From: Rhizobium sp. 18065
GTDB taxonomy: Bacteria > Pseudomonadota > Alphaproteobacteria > Rhizobiales > Rhizobiaceae
DNA: 33,247 nt
Assembly (NCBI RefSeq): GCF_902706095.1
Contig: NZ_CACSJP010000019.1
Coordinates: 1-33,247, forward strand
Direction: 5' to 3'
In this document: one piece after another, positions 1 to 10,765 of the stretch
Position numbering within the stretch: the stretch's first letter is position 1
How the letters are laid out: the number at the start of each line of letters is the position of its first letter
The notes under the pieces: generated by a model
What the model was told of the DNA's origin: nothing
The model's input: only the letters and a program-made list of their open reading frames with translations
Databases searched by the model: none
Translations under genes and position numbers: made by a program

Positions 1-278
1 CGGCAACCAATCAGCGTCTCAGCCAATTTCCTTAGATTTCTCTAGAACGAAGGTCGTCGTCGCCAGCAGCGCCGCCGCCCTCGTCAGTGAGCGGGGTTAT
101 AGATTTCACACCTCAAACAGTCAACAGCCCAATCCAACTTTTCTGCAGAAATCGGACATCACATTGAAATCAAACACAAATTCTAAAATCAGAACAGTCC
201 CCGATGAAACTATCGCCCGAAAGCATCCCATCGCGCCCTGGAACAACGCGGAACCGGCCAAGTTCTCCTGCTCCCCCT

Positions 279-315
279 TGTGCGTGTGTATGCGCATGTG
301 TGTGCGTATGTGTGT
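279..315. repeat. 37-bp alternating pyrimidine-purine (TG/CG-rich) tract
   Basis: Every base from 279 to 315 alternates pyrimidine then purine without a break, mostly TG with CG, TA and CA steps. Such tracts are the classic substrate for Z-DNA under negative supercoiling. It is not a pure microsatellite because the dinucleotides are mixed. It sits about 220 bp upstream of the M23 peptidase start. A biological role is inference only. Confidence 0.8.
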
Positions 316-465
316 CTGCAGGCGCGCCTGCCGCGCTAATTCCTTATTTGCCGTCCAGGAAGGACGCCTCAAGGACTAGGCGAAGCAGCTATTGCAGATG
401 CCCGAATTTGACCTCGACCGCTGAAACATGAGAGATGTCTGCGCCCGACAACACCCGATCGCCCT

Positions 466-495
466 GCATCACCGGGCATCACCGGGCAACACTGG
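466..495. repeat. Three tandem 10-bp units just upstream of the M23 gene
   Basis: The unit GCATCACCGG occurs at 466-475 and again, identical, at 476-485. A third copy at 486-495 differs at two positions (GCAACACTGG). The period is close to one helical turn, so a bound protein would see the units on the same DNA face. Replication slippage is the simpler explanation. Confidence 0.7.
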
Positions 496-535
496 AGATC
501 ACCGAGGATGGCCACGAATTGGATAAGCTGAAGGC

Positions 536-2482
536 ATGACGAACGATCGCGCCATGATCCGGTCGCTCGGAAGTGAACCGCCGATCCTGGCGGACGGGTT
601 TCGTGCGCCGGACCGCCGCGAGATTTCCTTGCGCTGGCTGTCCGGCACCTTCCTCACCGGGATCACCTCCTGCATCCTGATGGGTGTGGCCCTGTTTGCC
701 GCCCTCGATGGCCGCCAGCAGCTGGCGATCCCCGCCGAAGCCTATGCCGTGATGCCTCCCGATGGCGACGCAGCCGATGAAGCACAGGATGTCGGCCGCG
801 GCGCCCGCCTGTTCGGGCCGAAGATCGCCGCGCGCCCGGTCGACAAGGCCATACTCGAAGTGCCGACCGTGCTTCTCGATGGCGAGCGCGAAGTGGTGCG
901 CAAGCAGCCCTTCGCCCATGTGAAGATGGCGCTCGCCGCCGATTACCAGGTTCAGGAACGCTATCCGCCCTTCGACCCGCTGGCGATCTTTGCCACCGAC
1001 CAGAAGAACCCGCCCGTCGCCAACCGCACGGGCACGCTCTATGGCTCGGATGTCGAATCCGAGGTCGTGCTGAAATCGACGCCCTTCCCGGCCATGCCCG
1101 ACGTGCCGCTGGCCGGCGAGATGAGTTTCGACGAGGTCGAGGAAAACGTCCGCTCGAACGGCTCCGTGCTCACCGACGGCAACAGCCAGGTCGCAGCCCT
1201 CTCCTATATCGACCCGCGTCGCTTCGACAGCGATGACGACGAACTCAATCTCGGCGTTGGCATATCGGCCCGTGTCGTCGAGGAGAACATGAGCGTTGCC
1301 GAGCCGGAAATCGTCACGCCGCTCACGCCTGAATTTGCCGATGACGTGCTGCCGGTCAGGCGCCAGCAGACCGTGGTCGCGCTGATGACCGCATCCGGCT
1401 ATCCGACCGCCAAGGCTGAGGATGTCGCCCGCGAACTCGCCCCCTTTACCGGTCCGCCGACGCTCGTCGAGGGTGACGTGTTGCGCATCGGCCTGATCCA
1501 GCGCGGCGAAGAGGTTCGTCTGGTGCGGATCTCGCTCTATCGCAAGACCGAGCATGTCGTGACGCTCGCCGTCAACGATGCTGGCCGCATGGTCCGCGGC
1601 AGCGAACCGCCGGAACTGGCCGCCGTCATCGGTGCCTTTGACGACAATGCCCCGGCAGCGCTGGCCAGTCGCGATTTGCCGCGCGTCTATGACGGTATCT
1701 ACCGGGCCGCGCTCTCCTATGGCATGAGCCAGGAACTGACGGCGCTGATCGTCCGCCTGCTCGCCGCCAATGTCGACTTCCAGGCGCAGCTGAAGCCGAG
1801 CGACACGCTCGAGGCCTTCTTCTCGGTGATGGACGACGAAGGCAAGGCGACGGCGGAATCCGAACTGCTCTTCGTTCGCGCCCGGTTCGGCGATACGATC
1901 ACCACCTTCTACCGCTTCCAGAACCCGGAAGACGGCTCGATCGATTATTTCGATGAAAACGGCAAGAGCATCCGGCAGTTTCTGCTGCGCAATCCGGTGC
2001 CCAATGGCCGCTTCACCTCGGGCTTTGGCATGCGCCGCCATCCGATCCTCGGCTATTCCCGCATGCATACCGGCGTCGACTGGGCCGCACCCCGCGGCAC
2101 GCCGATCATCGCATCCGGCAATGGCGTGGTGGAAAAGGCCGGCTGGGCCTCGGGCTATGGCAACCAGACCCTGGTGCGCCACGCCAATGGTTATGTCTCC
2201 TCCTACAACCACCAGAGCGGCATCGCCAAGGGCGTCGTGCCGGGTGCCAAGGTCACCCAGGGTCAGGTCATCGGCTTTGTCGGCTCGACCGGATCATCGA
2301 CAGGCTCGCATCTGCATTACGAACTGATCGTCAACGGCACCAAGGTCGATGCGATGAAGGTGCGCCTGCCCGGCGGCAAGGCGCTGGACGGCGAGCCTCT
2401 CGCCCGTTTCGAAGTCGAGCGGGAGCGTATCGACGCCCTGCTGCTCACCGGCGGCAAACCGGCCCAGGTCGCCAGCAAATAG
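536..2482 (+). CDS. M23 family metallopeptidase, membrane-anchored (probable peptidoglycan endopeptidase)
   Basis: This 648-aa protein has a short cytoplasmic N-terminus, one membrane segment near residues 35-58, a long periplasmic region, and a C-terminal LytM/M23 domain from about residue 485. The zinc ligands are intact: H511 and D515 in HTGVD, and H592 and H594 in HLH. Family knowledge says such MepM-like enzymes cut peptide cross-links in peptidoglycan to allow wall growth. A central part around residues 280-370 resembles the OapA/LysM-like preceding region of MepM-type proteins. Residues 60-280 are not recognised. The start has only a weak GAAGG immediately before the ATG, but the charged N-terminus plus membrane anchor fits the family. 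The gene is convergent with clpB and ends at a shared terminator. Activity against peptidoglycan is inferred. Confidence 0.9.
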   Translation: MTNDRAMIRSLGSEPPILADGFRAPDRREISLRWLSGTFLTGITSCILMGVALFAALDGRQQLAIPAEAYAVMPPDGDAADEAQDVGRGARLFGPKIAARPVDKAILEVPTVLLDGEREVVRKQPFAHVKMALAADYQVQERYPPFDPLAIFATDQKNPPVANRTGTLYGSDVESEVVLKSTPFPAMPDVPLAGEMSFDEVEENVRSNGSVLTDGNSQVAALSYIDPRRFDSDDDELNLGVGISARVVEENMSVAEPEIVTPLTPEFADDVLPVRRQQTVVALMTASGYPTAKAEDVARELAPFTGPPTLVEGDVLRIGLIQRGEEVRLVRISLYRKTEHVVTLAVNDAGRMVRGSEPPELAAVIGAFDDNAPAALASRDLPRVYDGIYRAALSYGMSQELTALIVRLLAANVDFQAQLKPSDTLEAFFSVMDDEGKATAESELLFVRARFGDTITTFYRFQNPEDGSIDYFDENGKSIRQFLLRNPVPNGRFTSGFGMRRHPILGYSRMHTGVDWAAPRGTPIIASGNGVVEKAGWASGYGNQTLVRHANGYVSSYNHQSGIAKGVVPGAKVTQGQVIGFVGSTGSSTGSHLHYELIVNGTKVDAMKVRLPGGKALDGEPLARFEVERERIDALLLTGGKPAQVASK

Positions 2483-2541
2483 GCAAGTAGCAATTGGGCC
2501 AACCGCGGGCTCGGTTGCTGGCCAGACATCAGTCGAGACAG

Positions 2542-2568
2542 AAATGGCGGCCAGCGGCCGCCATTTTT
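2542..2568. terminator. Bidirectional intrinsic terminator between the M23 gene and clpB
   Basis: A perfect 11-bp stem (2542-2552 with 2556-2566) closes a 3-base loop. On the plus strand it runs into five T residues (2564-2568). On the minus strand the mirrored A's give a U run. It lies between two convergent stop codons, so it can end both transcripts. Confidence 0.85.
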
Positions 2569-2590
2569 CGTTCACGTGGATCAGGCCTGA

Positions 2591-5191
<2,601 letters not shown>

Positions 5192-5287
5192 TTGCCACTC
5201 TCCGTTTTCCGCGCTGCCCGCTTTGCGGCACAGCCCGGCTGTTGAGGATCAGGCTCCCTGAAAGGCGAGCCCTGGAGTAGAAAACCA

Positions 5288-5301
5288 CTCCGTTGACGGA
5301 G
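5288..5301. repeat. 14-bp inverted repeat at the expected clpB transcription start
   Basis: CTCCGT and ACGGAG face each other across a 2-base spacer (perfect). The element abuts the -10 box of the clpB promoter, so it covers the predicted start site. It could be an operator half-site pair or a 5' mRNA hairpin. It is not a CIRCE element, whose arms are 9 bp around a 9-base spacer. Confidence 0.55.
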
Positions 5302-5330
5302 ATATGGGGGGTTAAATTTGCCGTTTAAAG
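5302..5330 (-). promoter_or_regulatory. RpoH (sigma-32) type promoter of clpB
   Basis: Read on the minus strand, CTTTAAA (5330-5324) is followed 14 bases later by CCCCATAT (5309-5302). The classical sigma-32 consensus is CTTGAAA-N12-14-CCCCATNT, so there is a single mismatch in the -35 and none in the -10. In the rhizobial form (CNCTTGAA-N17-CCATAT) the spacing is exactly 17. The position leaves a leader of about 100 bases before the clpB ATG. Confidence 0.85.
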
Positions 5331-5341
5331 AGGCATTTAAA

Positions 5342-5372
5342 CGAAAAACTCCGGGACACGTCCCGGAGTTTT
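5342..5372 (-). terminator. Intrinsic terminator of the DUF4167 gene
   Basis: A perfect 13-bp stem (5345-5357 with 5360-5372) has a 2-base gap at the apex. On the minus strand it is followed by a short U-rich run (TTTTTCG). It lies about 60 bases after the DUF4167 stop and just before the clpB promoter, separating the two genes transcriptionally. Confidence 0.85.
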
Positions 5373-5430
5373 GCATTCGTCAATTTGCCGTCAACGTGGC
5401 GTCGATTTCGCTTCGTCACACCGAGTGGTC

Positions 5431-6102
5431 TTATTCGGTCACGTCGGCCATGGCCGGAGCGTCACCGCCATCGCCACCTTCGCCGTTTTCACCACCCTCT
5501 TCCGAACCGGCGGCGCGACGCGGCTGGCGACGGGGACGGTTGGTGGTGCTGCGGCGGCGCGGTTGGGTGCGCTCGCCGGCAGGGCTTGCCTCGGCTGCGC
5601 TTTCGGCAGCAGCGGCAGCGGCTTCGGCCGGCATTTCTTCGATCACCGGCTGCGGACCGCTTCCGGCAAATTCCTGCGGCTGGTGGCCCTGATGGCTCTG
5701 GTGGCCCTGCGAGCCGCCTTCATCCATGCCTTCGCCATCATCGCCGTCGCGATCATTGTAGTCGTTGCGGTCTTCGCGCTGGAACCGCTCCTGCATCTGC
5801 GCCTGGGCGGCAGCAATGATGCGGTTGTAGTGTTCCGCATGCTGAAGATAATTTTCAGCCATGACACGGTCGCCGGCACTCTGCGAGTCGCGTGCAAGGT
5901 TCTGGTACTTTTCGGCAATATGCTGAGCTGTGCCACGGATCTTCACGTCAGGACCGGAACTGTCATAGGACCGGGTCAGCGGGTTCTGGCCCTTGCGGTT
6001 GAAGTTGCCGCCACCGCCGCCACCACCGCCACCACCGCTGCTACCACCGCCGCCGCTATTGTTACGCCCTCGACCACGCTTATTCTGCTGTCCTGGCCTC
6101 AT
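5431..6102 (-). CDS. DUF4167 domain-containing protein
   Basis: This 223-aa protein starts with MRPGQQNKRGRGRN, the signature of the alphaproteobacterial DUF4167 family. I therefore place the start at 6102 rather than at the longer in-frame ATG at 6174. After a basic RG-rich head and a glycine tract (residues 17-32) comes the conserved helical core (about 38-105), including RGTAQHIAEKYQNLARD. The rest is low-complexity: an acidic D/E/N/R stretch, H/Q repeats, an alanine-rich part, an R-rich patch and an acidic glycine-rich tail. The RG/RGG-like head and charged disorder suggest nucleic-acid binding, but the function is unknown. It lies downstream of prmC after a 332-bp gap and has its own terminator. 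Confidence 0.9.
   Translation of the reverse strand: MRPGQQNKRGRGRNNSGGGGSSGGGGGGGGGGNFNRKGQNPLTRSYDSSGPDVKIRGTAQHIAEKYQNLARDSQSAGDRVMAENYLQHAEHYNRIIAAAQAQMQERFQREDRNDYNDRDGDDGEGMDEGGSQGHQSHQGHQPQEFAGSGPQPVIEEMPAEAAAAAAESAAEASPAGERTQPRRRSTTNRPRRQPRRAAGSEEGGENGEGGDGGDAPAMADVTE
6007..6054 (-). repeat. Glycine-codon triplet repeat in the DUF4167 gene
   Basis: Residues 17-32 of the DUF4167 protein are glycine apart from two serines, encoded by repeated GGT/GGC codons (ccg/cca/acc runs on the plus strand). Such triplet tracts vary in length between strains by slippage. Confidence 0.8.
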
Positions 6103-6434
6103 AGAAGAATCACCTGAATGTCTTTGTTGTGCTGATAAATGGCTGCGCCATCGGCTTTGGTCAAACCGGACCAAGTCTCCGCGCGCTGTCCGCAGACTGC
6201 GCCGTCGGCTTGCTCGCCGCTGGTGAGAGTCAAGTTAACTGATTCACGCATCGGTCTATTTCGCTTCGTGAGGTTCATCGAGCGAACCATTATCGAAGCC
6301 GACCCAGACAGGAACGAATCTTTCGTTCTTTCTCCGTCACCCGTTGCGTGCCCGCAAGCTATCTCTGTTCATTCGGAAAACCAAGCATTTTTCTTTGTTT
6401 ATCGGAATTATCCTTAGCAAGCGCAGCAAAATGA
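6103..6434 (-). other. 332-bp gap between prmC and DUF4167 with small inverted repeats
   Basis: No supported gene lies here. A 63-codon minus-strand frame that crosses the DUF4167 start looks spurious. The half next to prmC is A+T-rich and probably contains the DUF4167 promoter, but I could not fix -35/-10 boxes. It contains an inverted repeat at 6312-6328 (GAACGAA/TTCGTTC, 3-base loop) and a smaller hairpin TTGCG-4-CGCAA at 6344-6357. If transcribed from near prmC, the DUF4167 mRNA would have a long structured leader. Confidence 0.5.
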
Positions 6435-7306
6435 TCAGGAATCACCGGTTGCAAAGACAAGAACCCTGTCATTTCCACCCAGGTCCTTGCGTCCTTCAAC
6501 GAGAGAAAAACCTTTTTTCTCAAATATTTGCGTGACGGCCTCGCGTTGGTCCCAACCGATCTCGAGACCGACAAGCCCACGTTCGTGCAAATGCGCCAAT
6601 GCCTGCTCGGCAATCGCCCTGTAGGCGTCAAGACCGTCTCTTCCACCATCCAGCGCGGCGGCGGGATCAAAAATCTGAACTTCCGGATCGAGCGTCAGCA
6701 CCACATCGCTACGGATATAAGGCGGATTCGAGACGATCAGATCGAACTTTTCCGGCACCTTTTCGAACCAACTGCTCTGCCGGCCTTCGAAGCGTTGCGC
6801 CAATCCGTTGCGCTCTGCATTCCGGACGGCGGTCGCCAGGGCATCTTGCGAAATATCGACGCCGATCGCCCGCGCCTCGGGGCATTCTGCCAGCAAGGCC
6901 AATGCGATCGCACCGGTCCCCGTGCCAAGATCGACGATCTCGGCGGCGCCTTTCACTTCGACGATATGACGAAGATGCGGCAGCAACGCATCCACCAGCA
7001 CTTCCGTGTCGGGACGCGGTTCCAATGTGCCCGCCGACAGGCCGAGCTCCAAACCATAGAAGTCGCGCTTGCCGAGAATACGATGAACCGGCTCCCGCGC
7101 CAGGCGTCTGACGATCGCCTGCTCGACGACCGCCAGCCGGGCGTCATCGACAGGTTGGTCACCGCGCAGAACCAGGTCGGTCTGGCTGAGGCCGAGAAGG
7201 CTGGACACCAGCACCTTTGCATCGGTGGCGGCGTCTACGATGCCCTCGACCTCGAAACGACGGCGGGCTTCCAGGATCAGGCCCTGGCAAGTCACCACCG
7301 CGCCGG

Positions 7307-7310
<4 letters not shown>
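6435..7310 (-). CDS. prmC: Peptide chain release factor N(5)-glutamine methyltransferase PrmC
   Basis: This 291-aa enzyme methylates the glutamine of the GGQ motif of release factors using S-adenosylmethionine, which raises termination efficiency. It has the N-terminal helical RF-binding domain (about 1-95), the SAM motif DLGTGTG (127-133) and the catalytic NPPY (195-198) in VSNPPYIRSD. The start codon is GTG. It overlaps the prfA stop in a GTGA (7307-7310), so translation is coupled to that of its substrate RF1. This placement is common in bacteria. Confidence 0.97.
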
Positions 7311-8386
<1,076 letters not shown>

Positions 8387-8411
8387 CCTTCACTCCAGTT
8401 TTTTTATTGCT

Positions 8412-10679
8412 TTAGACGGGAATATTATTGTCTTCCGCAAAGCGGACCAACAGGTCGCGCAGTGGCACAAGCGAACGGTGGTCGTCAAGCGCCGCTTCAA
8501 GTTCCACAGACAGCTTCGACACGTCAAGCCCGAGCAACATTGCCTTCACCGGCCCGATCGCCGTCGGTGACATCGAGATCGAGCGGAAGCCGATACCAAG
8601 CAGCGCCATGGCCGAAAGCGGCTTGCCGGCCATCTCGCCGCACAGCGTCACCGGTGTGTTGTTGCGATCCGCGCCCCGGACGATGTCGCGCAGGATGCGC
8701 AGGAACGGCCGCCCGAGAACGTCGAAACGATCGGCAACCCGCGCATTGCCACGATCCACTGCCATGGAAAACTGAAACAGATCGTTCGACCCGACGGAGA
8801 CGAAGTCGACCTCCTCCATCAACTCATCGAGCTGCCACAGCAGGGCAGGCACTTCGAGCATGGCGCCGAACTGCAGCTTCTTCGGCAAGGGATGGCCGAA
8901 CTTCGAAATATACTGGACTTCCTTCTGCATCAGTTCGCGCACCGCGCGGATTTCAGCGACCTCGGTCACCATCGGCAGCATCATCTTCAGCTCGGCACCG
9001 GCCGCAGCCTTCAACAATGCCCTGAGCTGGATGCGCAACAGGCCCGGCCGATCCAGCGACAGCCGGATCGCGCGCCAGCCAAGCGCCGGATTTTCCTCTT
9101 CCTGGGAGCGGAAATAGGAGACGACCTTGTCGCCACCGATATCCAGTGTCCGGAACGTCACCGGCCGGCCATTGGCCTGCTTCAGCACGCTCCGGTAAAA
9201 GCTTTCCTGCTCCTCGCCCTTGGGCATGGTCGAGGAAATCATGAACTGCAGCTCGGTCCGAAACAGGCCGATCCCGTCGGCCCCGGATTCGGCCAATTGC
9301 GGCAGGTCGACAAGCAGGCCGGCATTCATCTGCAGCTTGATCCGCTGGCCATCCTTGGTCAGTGGCTCGACATCGCGCAGGGCGCGGAACTGTTCCTGGC
9401 GCCGGGCGCGCAACCGCACCTTTTCCTCATAGGCCTTCTGCAGGTCGGCAACCGGGCGGATATGCACCTTGGCATCGACCCCATCGATGATCACGGGATC
9501 GCCGTTTTCCGCCAAGGCCACGGCCCCCGCGGCCTGCCCAACGACAGCGATGCCCATGGCTCGGGCAACGATCACCACATGGCTGGTCACGGCACCTTCT
9601 TCGAGAACCAGGCCCCGCAGATTGGCGCGCGGATAGTCGAGCAGTTCGGCAGCACCCATGGCACGGGCAAAGATCACCGCATCGGCCGGGAAGCCTTCGG
9701 CAGCACTGCGTGGCGAAAAACCGGTCAACTGGCGCAGCAACCGGTTCGCCAGGTCGTCGAAATCATGCATGCGTTCGCGCAGATAGGGATCCGTCAGCCG
9801 GATCATCCGCGCCTTGGTGTCGCTCTGGACCTTTTCGACCGCTGCTTCCGCCGTCAGGCCGTTGTTGATCGCCTCCTCCATGCGCCGCACCCACCCCTGG
9901 TCATGGGCAAACATGCGATAGGTCTCGAGCACGTCGCGATGCTCGCCTTCCATGGAGATTTCCCGCCGCGACAGCATGTCGTCGATCGAGATGCGCAAGG
10001 AGCCGAGCGCATCCGCCAGCCGGCGGATTTCCGTCTCGGTGTCTTCGTTGAGCAGGTTGGTGACGACGATGCGCGGCTCGTGCAGCACGACATAGCCAAG
10101 GCCGATGCCTTCCGAATAGCTGTCGCCATCGATGGTCACAGGTCGCGTCAGGTCAAGTTCGAGGCCGGGACGGGTAATCTTCTTCAGTTCACCGGTGGCG
10201 ATCATTTCGGCAAGCACCATGGCCGTGGTTTCGAGCGCTTCGAGCTCGTCTTCACGATAGTTGCGCTGCGCCTTGTTCTGGACGACGAGAACACCGAGGC
10301 TTCGGCCGGCGCGCAGGATCGGCACGCCGAGGAAGGAATGATAGATCTCTTCGCCTGTCTCGGGCAAGTAGCGAAAGGCGGGATGCGCCTGGGCATCGGA
10401 AAGGTTGAGCGACTGGGCAGACGCTGCAATCGTGCCGACGAGACCCTGGCCCATTTTCAGCTGGGCCAGATGGACAGCGTCCTTGTTCAGACCTTCGGTG
10501 GCATAAAGCTCGAGAACGCCGTCAGAACGCAGCACATAAGCAGAGCACACTTCGGCGACCATGTTGCTCGCGATCTGGCGAACGATCTGGTCAAGACGTT
10601 CCTGCGGCTCGAGCGGCTCTGCCATCAATTCGCGCAGCCGCTTGAGCAGGACGCGTGGACCCGCTGAAAGGTCTCTCAT
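8412..10679 (-). CDS. ptsP: Phosphoenolpyruvate-protein phosphotransferase PtsP (EI-Ntr)
   Basis: This protein starts the nitrogen phosphotransferase chain by taking phosphate from PEP and passing it to NPr and EIIA-Ntr, a regulatory rather than sugar-transport system. Starting at MRDLSAGP (10679) it is 755 aa. It has an N-terminal GAF sensor domain (about 1-165), the EI N-terminal domain, the phospho-histidine site GAVTSHVVIVAR with His367, and a C-terminal PEP-binding barrel with SVGSNDLFQFSMAVDRGN and the LCGEMAG cysteine. A longer in-frame start at 10739 adds 20 residues not expected in the family. A GGAG lies 10 bases before the chosen ATG. It sits 86 bp after lysC and 25 bp before prfA. 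Confidence 0.95.
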   Translation of the reverse strand: MRDLSAGPRVLLKRLRELMAEPLEPQERLDQIVRQIASNMVAEVCSAYVLRSDGVLELYATEGLNKDAVHLAQLKMGQGLVGTIAASAQSLNLSDAQAHPAFRYLPETGEEIYHSFLGVPILRAGRSLGVLVVQNKAQRNYREDELEALETTAMVLAEMIATGELKKITRPGLELDLTRPVTIDGDSYSEGIGLGYVVLHEPRIVVTNLLNEDTETEIRRLADALGSLRISIDDMLSRREISMEGEHRDVLETYRMFAHDQGWVRRMEEAINNGLTAEAAVEKVQSDTKARMIRLTDPYLRERMHDFDDLANRLLRQLTGFSPRSAAEGFPADAVIFARAMGAAELLDYPRANLRGLVLEEGAVTSHVVIVARAMGIAVVGQAAGAVALAENGDPVIIDGVDAKVHIRPVADLQKAYEEKVRLRARRQEQFRALRDVEPLTKDGQRIKLQMNAGLLVDLPQLAESGADGIGLFRTELQFMISSTMPKGEEQESFYRSVLKQANGRPVTFRTLDIGGDKVVSYFRSQEEENPALGWRAIRLSLDRPGLLRIQLRALLKAAAGAELKMMLPMVTEVAEIRAVRELMQKEVQYISKFGHPLPKKLQFGAMLEVPALLWQLDELMEEVDFVSVGSNDLFQFSMAVDRGNARVADRFDVLGRPFLRILRDIVRGADRNNTPVTLCGEMAGKPLSAMALLGIGFRSISMSPTAIGPVKAMLLGLDVSKLSVELEAALDDHRSLVPLRDLLVRFAEDNNIPV

Positions 10680-10707
10680 CGCGGATTGGCTCCACTTCCG
10701 GTTGGTC

Positions 10708-10744
10708 GGCGGCCTGGCCGCCCCGGGTATGTCTGACACCCGGG
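10708..10744 (-). other. Two adjacent hairpins between lysC and ptsP
   Basis: On the minus strand, 22 bases after the lysC stop, a 7-bp perfect stem (10738-10744 with 10722-10728) closes a 9-base loop. It is followed at once by a second palindrome (GGCGGCC-T-GGCCGCC, 10708-10722) that shares a base with it. There is no U tract, so this is not a clear intrinsic terminator. It may be an RNA processing or stability element, or a weak terminator. Confidence 0.45.
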
Positions 10745-10765
10745 ATCAACGACCGCTCTATGGAA

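Larger units (their letters stand above)
1..535. other. Non-coding region upstream of the M23 peptidase gene
   Basis: No convincing gene is visible in these 535 bases. Short frames here are low-complexity translations of the TG-rich tract and resemble no protein. The part from about 120 to 240 is clearly more A+T-rich than the rest of the window, as expected of a promoter region. It also holds an alternating pyrimidine/purine tract (279-315) and a 10-bp direct repeat (466-495). The first 120 bases are G+C-rich and may be the flank of a gene outside the window. I could not assign a promoter with confidence. Confidence 0.6.

Noticed and set aside
164..431. Short plus-strand frames with cysteine/valine repeats
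   Set aside because: They translate the TG-rich alternating tract (CVCMRMCV type), with no ribosome site or homology.
479..2212. 577-codon minus-strand frame opposite the M23 gene
   Set aside because: Repetitive H/G/D/R-rich translation without motifs; the plus-strand frame has an intact M23 domain.
5288..5301. CIRCE/HrcA operator at clpB
   Set aside because: Arms are 6 bp with a 2-base spacer and do not match the CIRCE arm sequence or spacing.
6099..6290. 63-codon minus-strand frame before DUF4167
   Set aside because: It overlaps the DUF4167 start, has no clear ribosome site and no recognisable features.
8892..10667. 591-codon plus-strand frame opposite ptsP
   Set aside because: Antisense shadow; the minus-strand frame carries all PtsP motifs.
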